A stretch of 31,246 nucleotides of DNA from a bacterium (GTDB lineage Bacteria > Hinthialibacterota > Hinthialibacteria > H5-UNCL2). Positions 7,094-14,875 of the stretch are shown one piece after another; position 1 is the first letter of the stretch; each line of letters starts with the position of its first letter. Below the pieces are notes generated by a model. The model searched no databases. It had not been told where the DNA came from and saw nothing but the letters and a program-made list of their open reading frames with translations. The stretch is taken from NCBI GenBank assembly GCA_015075175.1, contig JABTUV010000024.1:1-31246 (forward strand), given 5' to 3'. The position numbers and the translations under genes were made by a program.

Positions 7094-8125
7094 TCAGAAG
7101 CCGGGATGGACCGCCTGTGCCAGCCGGAAACACAACGCCGCCACGAGTCCCGACAACGGCAGGGTCAATACCCACGCCCACACGATCCGCTGGGCCACCC
7201 CCCACTTGATCCCCGATAGCCGGGTCGTGCTGCCGACCCCGATGATCGCGCCCGTAATCGTGTGCGTGGTCGAGACGGGAATGCCGGCGTGGGTCGCCAG
7301 AAAGAGCGTGAAGGCGCCGGCGGTTTCGGCGCAGAAGCCTCCCACCGGCTTCAACTTGGTGATCTTCATGCCCATGGTCTTTACGATCCGCCAGCCGCCC
7401 AGGGCCGTCCCCACGGCCATCGCCAGGTGGCAGGAGAGCACGATCCAGGCGGTGTTCCAGTGGGTGAGCGACAGCTCGGTCGTCACCGACATGTGGCCGG
7501 AGGCCACCAGGAGAGCCAGGATGATGCCCATCGTCTTCTGCGCGTCGTTGCCGCCGTGGCCCAGCGAATAGAGGGCGGCGGAGACCAGCTGTCCCTTGCG
7601 GAACAGCCAGTCCACGTCCGAGGGCCGCCAGGCCCGGAACATCCAGAAGATGCCGACCATGATGGCGAACCCGCAGACGAATCCGATCAGGGGCGCCAAG
7701 GGAATGAACTCGACTACCTTCCAGATTTTGTCCCAGTAGATGATGGAGGCCCCCTGGTAGGCCAGCCCCGCGCCGGCCACGCCCCCGATTAAAGCGTGGC
7801 TGGAACTGGTCGGCAGCCCCCACCACCAGGTCAACAGGTCCCAGATGATGGCGCCGATCAGTCCCGCCAGCACCACGTACATGTAGGCCGGATCGTCGGC
7901 CCGGATGATCACGATCTTGGAGACGGTGTCGGCCACGCGGGGATGGAACACGAACATGGCCACAAAATTGAAGAAAGCCGCCCACAATACGGCGATCCGG
8001 GGCGAAAGGACGCGCGTGGAGACGACCGTGGCGATCGAGTTGGCGGCGTCGTGGAAACCGTTGATGACGTCAAAGAGCAGCGCGATGGCGACGGTGAGAA
8101 CGACGAGCAGCCAGACGGGATCCAT
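7094..8125 (-). CDS. pit: PiT-family inorganic phosphate transporter
   Basis: 343 residues, the usual size of short bacterial PiT permeases, made almost entirely of membrane helices. These carriers import phosphate, often as a metal-phosphate complex, with protons or sodium across the inner membrane. The two duplicated family signatures are present: GFHDAANSIATVVSTRVLSP near the N-terminus, and GHGGNDAQKTMGIILALL in the second half followed by GIPVSTTHTITGAIIGVG. It starts 7 bases after the stop of the upstream DUF47 gene, so the two form an operon. DUF47 proteins commonly accompany PiT and are thought to modulate it. The ATG at 8125 lines up with the family N-terminus. The reading frame is intact. 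Confidence 0.93.
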   Translation of the reverse strand: MDPVWLLVVLTVAIALLFDVINGFHDAANSIATVVSTRVLSPRIAVLWAAFFNFVAMFVFHPRVADTVSKIVIIRADDPAYMYVVLAGLIGAIIWDLLTWWWGLPTSSSHALIGGVAGAGLAYQGASIIYWDKIWKVVEFIPLAPLIGFVCGFAIMVGIFWMFRAWRPSDVDWLFRKGQLVSAALYSLGHGGNDAQKTMGIILALLVASGHMSVTTELSLTHWNTAWIVLSCHLAMAVGTALGGWRIVKTMGMKITKLKPVGGFCAETAGAFTLFLATHAGIPVSTTHTITGAIIGVGSTTRLSGIKWGVAQRIVWAWVLTLPLSGLVAALCFRLAQAVHPGF

Positions 8126-8132
8126 GAGCGGG

Positions 8133-8756
8133 TCAGCTGGCCTCGATCACGATGCCCTGGATGATGTTGGCGACCTGCTCGCAGCGGTCGGTCGCCTTCT
8201 CCATGCGCTCGAAGATTTCCTTCCACTTGATGACCAGGATGGCGTCGGTCTCCTTGAAGAGGCGCACCAGCGCGCGCCGCAGGATGGCGTCGGCGGCGTT
8301 CTCGAATCCGTAGATTGCGATGCAGTGCCGGTTGATGGCGTCGGCGTTGCCCAGGTGGCGAAGCCCCTTGACCGCCCCCTCGATCTCGCCCGCGCATTGC
8401 ACCAGCACCGCCGCCAGCTCGCGCGCCTCCGAGCGAATCTCGGCGATCTCGTACAGGAGGATGCGGCTGGCCGCCGCGTCCACCGAGTCGATGATGTCGT
8501 CGATGCGCTTGATCAGCGCATGAATGTGCCCGCGGTCGATGGGGGTGATAAACGTCTTGTGCAGGGCGTCGATGCAGGTGTGGGTGATGGTGTCGGTGTC
8601 GTGCTCCAGCTTCTTGATGTGGGCCGCCGCCTCCGCCAGGTCTCCGTTGGCATCCAATAGGTCCCTGAACTGCCGGCAGGCCTCCGCGGTCAGGGCCGCG
8701 TGTTGCTCAAAGTAGTCGAAGAAGCCGGCGTGGCGCGGGAGTAATCGAGAGAACAT
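8133..8756 (-). CDS. DUF47/PhoU-like phosphate transport regulator
   Basis: 207 residues, all helical, of the DUF47 family (PhoU-related three-helix bundles). The start MFSRLLPRHAGFFDYFEQHA is typical. Metal-binding PhoU-type acidic motifs appear at KKLEHDTDTITH and again at IDRGHIHALIKRIDDIIDS. In known pairs this protein is encoded directly before a PiT permease, as here with a 7-base gap, and is thought to adjust its activity in the cytoplasm. A candidate promoter lies about 60 bases upstream (8824-8852). A Pho box was not recognised, so phosphate control is not shown by the sequence. Confidence 0.9.
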   Translation of the reverse strand: MFSRLLPRHAGFFDYFEQHAALTAEACRQFRDLLDANGDLAEAAAHIKKLEHDTDTITHTCIDALHKTFITPIDRGHIHALIKRIDDIIDSVDAAASRILLYEIAEIRSEARELAAVLVQCAGEIEGAVKGLRHLGNADAINRHCIAIYGFENAADAILRRALVRLFKETDAILVIKWKEIFERMEKATDRCEQVANIIQGIVIEAS

Positions 8757-8823
8757 GGTGCATCCAGCTTAAGTATTGATTTTTCAATGAAATATGCGAG
8801 AAACGCAGAAATCGACCGCTAAC

Positions 8824-8852
8824 ACTATACACACACCCACCTGACAGTGCAA
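8824..8852 (-). promoter_or_regulatory. Candidate promoter of the DUF47-pit operon
   Basis: On the minus strand, TTGCAC (8847-8852), a 17-base spacer and TATAGT (8824-8829) form a sigma-70-like promoter. This gives a leader of roughly 60 bases. Confidence 0.5.
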
Positions 8853-8972
8853 GGACTGCAGGTGCAACTGCGAGAGAATGCCGCGTTGGGATTCTAAACG
8901 TGTCCGAAACCCCTTCGGGGTGGCTCAGGCCTTTCCGCCCGAGGCCCTGCCCACCACCCCGGCAAGCGTCTC

Positions 8973-9022
8973 AATTCGCCGTGGTTAACGCCGGCAGTCG
9001 GGCGAATTTAGGCGTTGACGCC
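8973..9022. other. Nested inverted repeats overlapping the tRNA-Val promoter
   Basis: AATTCGCC (8973-8980) and GGCGAATT (9001-9008) are exact inverted copies around 20 bases. GTTAACGCC (8984-8992) can alternatively pair with GGCGTTGAC (9011-9019). GGCGT-TG-ACGCC (9011-9022) is itself a palindrome covering the -35 box. Apart from this, the 8853-9014 stretch holds nothing I recognise. Confidence 0.4.
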
Positions 9023-9043
9023 CCATGCGCGGTTATGTATCTT
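9015..9043 (+). promoter_or_regulatory. Candidate sigma-70 promoter of tRNA-Val
   Basis: TTGACG (9015-9020) and TATCTT (9038-9043) are 17 bases apart. Transcription would start near 9050, about 26 bases before the tRNA. Confidence 0.5.
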
Positions 9044-9075
9044 TACAGGTTCCTTCGCGTCATGGACGCGGGCAG

Positions 9076-9153
9076 GGGTGTTTAGCTCAGTTTGGTTAGA
9101 GCGCCACGTTGACATCGTGGAGGTCGTAGGTTCAACTCCTACAACACCCACCA
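9076..9153 (+). tRNA. tRNA-Val (anticodon GAC)
   Basis: Acceptor GGGTGTT pairs with AACACCC. The D arm is GCTC...AGAGC, the anticodon stem CCACG/CGTGG encloses TTGACAT (anticodon GAC), the T arm is GTAGG/CCTAC with TTCAACT, the discriminator is A, and CCA is encoded (9151-9153). Confidence 0.96.
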
Positions 9154-9199
9154 TTTCCTTGACGCGGCTGGACTTAAACGCTTCGGGGCTGTGGGCGTC

Positions 9200-9222
9200 C
9201 GGCAGGTTCGGCCTGCCGTTTT
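9200..9222 (+). terminator. Rho-independent terminator between tRNA-Val and thrS
   Basis: CGGCAGG (9200-9206), loop TTCGG and CCTGCCG (9212-9218) form a perfect 7-bp stem followed directly by TTTT. It ends the tRNA-Val transcript about 47 bases after the CCA and about 33 bases before the thrS ATG. It could also act as an attenuator for thrS. Confidence 0.65.
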
Positions 9223-9254
9223 GATATTTATAGAGGGAGAAAGCTGAGAGAGAC

Positions 9255-11016
9255 ATGGCGCGCGAAATGACATCCGCATCGTCCGCGGTCCAGGAGGTTC
9301 CCTTGGACCTCTTGCGCCACAGCTGCGCCCATCTCATGGCGCAGGCCGTGCGCCGCCTCTGGCCCGACGCCAAACTGGCCATCGGCCCCACCATCGACAA
9401 CGGCTTTTACTACGACTTTGACGTGCCCGTCGCCTTCTCCAGCGAAGACCTGGTCAAGATCGAAGCCTTGATGCGCGACATCGCGCGTGAGGACCTGCCC
9501 ATCGTGCAAAAGCACTGGCCGCGCCAGGAATTGCTCTCCACCTATCGCAACCTGGGCGAAGTCTACAAGGTCGAGATCATCGAGGAGGACGTGCCCGACC
9601 CGGAGGTCTCCGTCTACCATCAGGGCGAGTTTTTCGACATGTGCCGGGGACCGCACGTCGCCTCCACCGGCCAGATCCAGCACTTCAAGCTGACCTCGGT
9701 GGCCGGCGCCTACTGGCGCGGCGACGAGCATCGTCCCATGCTCCAGCGCATCTACGGAACCGCCTGGCATACCCGGGAGGAGCTGGAGGCCTACCTGCGC
9801 CAGTTGGAGGAAGCCCGCGCCCGCGACCATCGCAGGCTGGGCCAGGAACTGGACCTCTACAGCGTGCAGGAGGACATCGGGCCGGGCCTGATTCACTTCC
9901 ATCCCATGGGCGGGCGCATCCGCCACGTCATCGAGAGTTTCTGGAGGGAGACGCATCTGCGGCGCGGCTACGAACTGGTCTACTCGCCCCATATCGCCAA
10001 GACCGACCTCTGGCAGCGCACCGGCCACCTCGAATTCTACGCCGAGAACATGTACGCGCCCATGGAAGTCGAGGGGCAGAAGTACATCATCAAGCCGATG
10101 AACTGCCCCTTCCACATCCTGATGTACAAGTCGCATCTGCGCAGCTACCGCGACCTGCCCATGCGCTACGCCGAGCTGGGCACGGTCTATCGCTACGAGC
10201 GCAGCGGCGTGTTGCACGGCCTCTTGCGCGTGCGCGGCTTCACCCAGGACGACGCCCACATCTTCTGCACCCCCGGCCAGTTGCCGGGTGAGATCGTGGG
10301 CGTGATCGACCTGATGCAGTACATGATGAAGAGCTTCGGGTTCACCTATCGCTGCGTTCTTTCCACCCGGCCGGAGAAATCGGTCGGCGAACCCGCCGTC
10401 TGGGAGCTGGCGACCGCCGCTTTGCGCGACGCCTTGGAAGCGAAGGGATTGGAGTATACCGTCGACGAGGGCGGGGGCGCCTTCTATGGTCCCAAGATCG
10501 ACATCATCCTCCTGGACGCCCTGGGACGCGGCTGGCAAGGTCCCACCATCCAGGTGGATTTCAATCTTCCCGAACGCATGGATGTCAACTATATTGACGA
10601 AAGCGGGGAGAAGCGGCGCGTGGTGATGGTGCATCGCACGGTGCTCGGGTCCATGGAGCGCTTTTTAGGCAACCTGGTCGAGCACTACAAGGGAGCCTTC
10701 CCCTTCTGGCTGGCGCCGGTGCAAGCCGTCATCGTGCCGATTACCGACGAGCAGTTGGACTACGGCCGGCGGCTGGCGGAGCGCTTTTGGGATGCCGGCC
10801 TGCGCGTGGAAGTGGACGGCCGGCGCGAGAAGATGAACGCCAAGCTGCGCGACGCGGAGACCCGCAAGGTCCCCTACATGCTGGTGGTGGGCAAGCGCGA
10901 GCTGGCGGAAGAAAAAGTCGCGCTGCGCAAGCACGGCGAGGGGGACCTCGGCCCCATGCCGGTGGACGCGGTACTGGCGCGATTCAAAGAGAGAACTCGC
11001 CGGGCGCGATGGCTGA
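9255..11016 (+). CDS. thrS: Threonine--tRNA ligase, TGS-less form, frameshifted at the C-terminus
   Basis: Class II synthetase that charges tRNA-Thr. The editing-domain metal motif RHSCAHLMAQAV lies only about 20 residues from the start, so the N-terminal TGS domain of the long form is absent; an in-frame TAG at 9231-9233 rules out an upstream extension. Catalytic signatures are NCPFHILMYK, VYRYERSGVLHG, FTQDDAHIFC and HRTVLGSMERF, which include the zinc Cys/His/His set. The anticodon-binding domain ends at VDAVLARFKE. As written, the frame then runs about 95 residues through a simple repeat and into infC, stopping at 11276. A +1 shift after RFKE gives ELAGRDG and a TGA at 11014-11016, a normal family C-terminus. 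I take 11016 as the true end, and the shift as an indel in the GAGAGA stretch near 10988-10994. Confidence 0.92.
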
Positions 11017-11105
11017 AGGACTTCGGCCGCCGGCTGCCGTCTCAGGGTGGGCGGGGGTACCTCGACCGGCTTGGGGCAGGAATTCCTGCCCGTGGGGGGA
11101 GATTC

Positions 11106-11159
11106 AGAGCAAGAGCAGGATTAAGAGTAAGATCAAAAGTAAGATTAAGAGTAAGACAA
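11106..11159. repeat. Degenerate hexanucleotide tract (AGAGTA/AGATTA)
   Basis: Nine 6-base units (AGAGCA, AGAGCA, GGATTA, AGAGTA, AGATCA, AAAGTA, AGATTA, AGAGTA, AGACAA) lie in the thrS-infC gap, ending 56 bases before infC. The same unit family makes the longer tract at 27435-27530, just upstream of corA and in the same orientation. Confidence 0.8.
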
Positions 11160-11215
11160 GAATGCACGGGGCTACGGCCCGCAACCCTGATACGGAGGTC
11201 CTCTAAACCGCATAC

Positions 11216-11782
11216 GTGGCCGTCAAGGACAGAATCAGAATCAACGAGCAGATCGAGGAACGGGAGGTTCGGCTGATCGACCAGGAGGGAAACCACGTGG
11301 GCGTGGTGCCTCTGCGGGAGGCGTTGACGCGCGCGCGCGCGGTGGGACTGGACCTCGTCACCATCAACAGCAGCAACGCCCCGCACATCTGCCGGATCAT
11401 GGATTTCGGCCAGTTCAAGTACGAGCAGGCCAAGAAACGCAGGGAGGCGCGCAAGAAGTCGGCGACCATCTCGGTCAAGGAGGTCAAACTCCGGCCCAAG
11501 ATCGACGAGCACGACTACCAGTTCAAGCTGCGCAACGCCCTGCGCTTCCTCGCCGAAGGGGACAAGGTGAAGATCACCATCATGTTCCGCGGGCGCGAGA
11601 TCACCCATACCGAGCTGGGCCGGAAGGTGCTGGACCGGATGCAGGAGGACCTCTCCGCGCACGGCGCTCCCGAAGGCCGGCCGTCGTTTGAAGGGCGCAC
11701 CATCGTGGCGGTTTTCAGCCCTCTGAAGGGCAAGAAGCCCGCAGTGAAAACGGAAGAACCGAAGGAAGCCTCGGCGGTCTGA
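11216..11782 (+). CDS. infC: Translation initiation factor IF-3
   Basis: 188 residues. IF-3 binds the 30S subunit, prevents premature joining with 50S and checks start-codon choice. The N-domain opens MAVKDRIRINEQIEEREVRL with DQEGNHVGVVPLREAL. The linker is rich in lysine and arginine, and the C-domain contains KEVKLRPKIDEHDYQFK and GDKVKITIMFRGREITH, both family hallmarks. A short tail KKPAVKTEEPKEASAV follows. The only in-frame start after the TAA at 11204-11206 is GTG 11216. Its GGAGG (11194-11198) is 17 bases away, unusually far. Many infC genes use a rare start codon for self-regulation, and a weak GTG with a distant ribosome site could serve the same purpose. It heads the infC-rpmI-rplT group. 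Confidence 0.95.
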   Translation: MAVKDRIRINEQIEEREVRLIDQEGNHVGVVPLREALTRARAVGLDLVTINSSNAPHICRIMDFGQFKYEQAKKRREARKKSATISVKEVKLRPKIDEHDYQFKLRNALRFLAEGDKVKITIMFRGREITHTELGRKVLDRMQEDLSAHGAPEGRPSFEGRTIVAVFSPLKGKKPAVKTEEPKEASAV

Positions 11783-11793
11783 GCCGGGATACT

Positions 11794-11834
11794 CGGAGCA
11801 CAAACGTCAGTTTGCTCCGGCAGGCTGAAGCCTG
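11794..11834 (+). other. Two hairpins in the infC-rpmI gap
   Basis: CGGAGCACAAAC pairs with GTTTGCTCCG (two-base bulge, loop GTCA; 11794-11819), followed at once by CAGGCT-GA-AGCCTG (11821-11834). They may be a ribosomal-protein leader structure acting on rpmI-rplT, or a dispersed repeat. Confidence 0.4.
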
Positions 11835-11877
11835 GACTGTGAGCCGGCTCGGGACGCCGTCGAAAAAGGAGACAACC

Positions 11878-12072
11878 ATGCCCAAGATGAAAAGCCGCCG
11901 CTCGGCGGTCAAACGCTTCAAAGTGACCGGCACCGGCAAGGTCCGCCGACGCCAGTCCTGCGGCAAGCACTTGGCGACCTGCAAGACCACCAAGCGCAAG
12001 CGCCAGCTGCGCAAGGAGCTGCCGGTCCACGAAACGGACGCCGCCCGCGTCCGCAAGATGATCGCATCGTAA
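11878..12072 (+). CDS. rpmI: 50S ribosomal protein bL35
   Basis: 64 residues, strongly basic, starting MPKMKSRRSAVKRFKVTGTG and ending DAARVRKMIAS, the normal bL35 layout and length. It is a late-assembly protein of the large ribosomal subunit. ATG 11878 is preceded by AAAAGGAG at ideal spacing. The longer in-frame start at 11812 would translate the intergenic hairpins and is rejected. It sits between infC and rplT, the conserved bacterial order, 18 bases before rplT. Confidence 0.96.
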   Translation: MPKMKSRRSAVKRFKVTGTGKVRRRQSCGKHLATCKTTKRKRQLRKELPVHETDAARVRKMIAS

Positions 12073-12090
12073 TCGTAAGGAGACAGGAAC

Positions 12091-12441
12091 ATGCCTCGAA
12101 CGACGGCTACCGTGGCCAGCCGGCAGCGCCGGAAGAAGATACTCTCCGCCACCAAGGGCTACCGGCAGGGCGGGCGGCGGTTGATCCGCCAGGCCCAGGA
12201 GACGCTGGTGCGGGCCTACAAGTTCGCCTACCGCGACCGCAAGGTGCGCAAGCGGGAGATGCGCAAGTTGTGGATTCTGCGCATTAACGCGGCGGCGCGG
12301 GAGCACGGGCTGAATTACAGCCGGCTCCTGTCCGGCCTGGAGCGGGCCGGCGTGGCCATCGATCGCAAGATGCTGGCGGACATGGCGGTGCGCCAACCCG
12401 AGGCGTTCGCGTCCCTGGTGGAGACCGCCAGGGCCGCCTGA
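12091..12441 (+). CDS. rplT: 50S ribosomal protein bL20
   Basis: 116 residues, standard for bL20, an early 23S rRNA-binding assembly protein. Motifs include RRKKILSATKGYRQGGRRL, YKFAYRDRKVRKREMRKLWI and INAAAREHGLNYSRLLSGL. The ribosome site AAGGAGACAG precedes ATG 12091. In several bacteria bL20 represses its own operon by binding the mRNA leader. The hairpins at 11794-11834 are in a position where that could happen, but I cannot show it. pheS begins 11 bases after its stop. Confidence 0.97.
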   Translation: MPRTTATVASRQRRKKILSATKGYRQGGRRLIRQAQETLVRAYKFAYRDRKVRKREMRKLWILRINAAAREHGLNYSRLLSGLERAGVAIDRKMLADMAVRQPEAFASLVETARAA

Positions 12442-12452
12442 GGCGGGCGCCC

Positions 12453-13492
<1,040 letters not shown>

Positions 13493-13493
13493 G

Positions 13494-13583
13494 GGGAAAA
13501 ATGGGGTCAGCGCCTGTTTTCCCGGCGGCACTCTCGAACCTGGCTCACGCGGAAGCAGAAACAGGCGCTGACCCTGTTTTCCC
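13494..13583. repeat. REPIN/MITE-like inverted repeat after pheS
   Basis: Sixteen-base arms, GGGTCAGCGCCTGTTT (13504-13519) and its exact inverse (13559-13574), enclose 39 bases. GGGAAAA...TTTTCCC also brackets the left arm (13494-13523), and CTGTTTTCCC repeats at 13574-13583. Elements of this shape are known as non-autonomous repeats mobilised by REP-associated transposases; none is encoded here. It may also end the pheS transcript. Confidence 0.65.
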
Positions 13584-13604
13584 GATGACAAGGAGAACGA
13601 AACA

Positions 13605-14689
13605 ATGAAGAGGATCCACACTGGCGGCGCCTGGCGAGGCGCTGATTCTGGGCGGGTGCGGGCCGTCGGCAGGCAGCGACCGGGCGGAAGCAGGGACGCG
13701 ACGCCGCGCCGCACACGCCCGTGGCGCCCGGGGTATTGGCCGTCACCCGTGTCGGCCCTCCCGTCGATCTGGGGCTGGTTGAGTTGCTGGCGGACCCCGA
13801 CGCGACCGTGGCGACCGTAGGCGACCGCACGATCACCAACCGCATGATGCACGACCGCCTGCAATACTACGAAGACCGCATGGAGGAGCGGCACGTTCCC
13901 GCGGCGCAGGCCGCCGAGATGCTGCCGCTCCTGCGCCGCGAGGTTCTCAAGGAGATGATTCCGCGCATGGTGGTCGAGGAAGTGGCGGAGGCGGACGACG
14001 TGGTCGCGACTACGCCGGAGGTGGAGGAGACGCTGGCGCGCCTGGAGCAGAACCTGCGCGCACAGAACGCCTACGAGGAGTTTCTGGCCTCGCGCGGCTG
14101 GACGCCGGAAGACCTGCGCGCCGCCGCCCGCCAGGAGGTGCTGGTGCGGCAGTTGATCGCCAAGCACGTGCGCATCTCCGACGCCAGCGTGGCGGAAGTC
14201 TACGAGCTCTTCAAGGCGCAGCAGACCGGGCGGGCGGACATGGCCCGCGCCCGCCACATCCTGTTCATGGACCCCGACCCGGCTACCGCCGAAGCGGTGC
14301 TGGCCCGCGTGGCCGCGGGCGAGGACTTCGCCGCCCTGGCGCGGCAGTTCTCCGCCGATACCGGCTCCGCCGCCAAGGGCGGCGACCTGGGCTATTTCAC
14401 CAAGGGCCAGATGGTTCCCGAGTTCGAGGCCGCCGTGTTTGCCCTCAAGGATGGCGAGACGGCCAGGGAATTGGTGAAGAGCCAGTACGGCTACCACATC
14501 ATCCGGCGCGAGGGCGTGGCCGGCCTGGACGAGATGCGTCCCGAAATCGAGGAATACCTGGCGCAGCGGGTCGAGTTTCCGCGCTGGATGCAGGAGCAGC
14601 AGGACAAGATGACCATCACCTTCGTCCATCCCGAGGACGATCCCAGCTGGCAGCCGCCCGCGGGCGTCCCTCCATCGGACATCGAGTAA
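13605..14689 (+). CDS. Parvulin-type (PpiC/SurA) peptidyl-prolyl isomerase, probable lipoprotein, frameshifted N-terminus
   Basis: The clear part (from GTG 13721, 322 residues) has a SurA_N-like helical region up to about residue 160. A parvulin domain follows: MARARHILFM, VAAGEDFAALARQFSAD, GGDLGYFTKGQMVPEFEAA and VKSQYGYHIIRREGV. Such proteins fold outer-membrane or exported proteins. Upstream, ATG 13605 has the strong ribosome site AAGGAG and starts MKRIH. In another frame the next stretch reads LILGGCGPSAGSD, a lipobox with Cys as the lipid-attached residue, and the third frame then carries the body of the protein. Two frame changes between 13605 and 13721 therefore hide a lipoprotein signal peptide, so I use 13605 as the start. 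It occupies the place where pheT is usually found. Confidence 0.75.
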
Positions 14690-14707
14690 CGCCCGGCGCG
14701 TGACGCC

Positions 14708-14873
14708 CCTAGTTGCGCAGCGTCTTGTCCCGAGTAGCCCGAAGGGCGTAGGGAGGGATGCGGCGCCGCGGTGGGCGCGCTGCGTCCGGTACGGCCTCAT
14801 CCCCCCAAGTTAAGGGGGGAGTGTGGAATGCGGCAGCTTGCTGCCGCCGTGCCATCCTCCTTGTTAAGGGGGG
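14708..14873. repeat. Composite repeat cluster between the convergent parvulin and aldehyde dehydrogenase genes
   Basis: The cluster contains: the TAGTTGCGCAGCG element (14709-14766); a hairpin CCCCCC-AAGTTAA-GGGGGG (14801-14819); a GCGGCAGCTTGCTGCCGC palindrome with its GTGTGGAAT lead-in (14821-14848); and an imperfect CCTCC/GGGGG hairpin (14856-14873) ending just past the dehydrogenase stop. The modules match those at 6906-7084. Confidence 0.75.
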
Positions 14874-14875
14874 AG

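Noticed and set aside
8898-8965. Riboswitch or small RNA before tRNA-Val
   Set aside because: Only short GC hairpins (such as ACCCC-TTC-GGGGT) are visible; no conserved riboswitch or RNA core was recognised.
10981-11016. Programmed +1 frameshift in thrS
   Set aside because: There is no slippery sequence or stimulatory structure typical of such sites, other genes nearby have similar defects, and ThrS is not known to need recoding.
11812-11877. Upstream start for rpmI adding 22 residues
   Set aside because: It would translate the intergenic hairpin, whereas ATG 11878 has an ideal ribosome site and gives the canonical 64-residue bL35.
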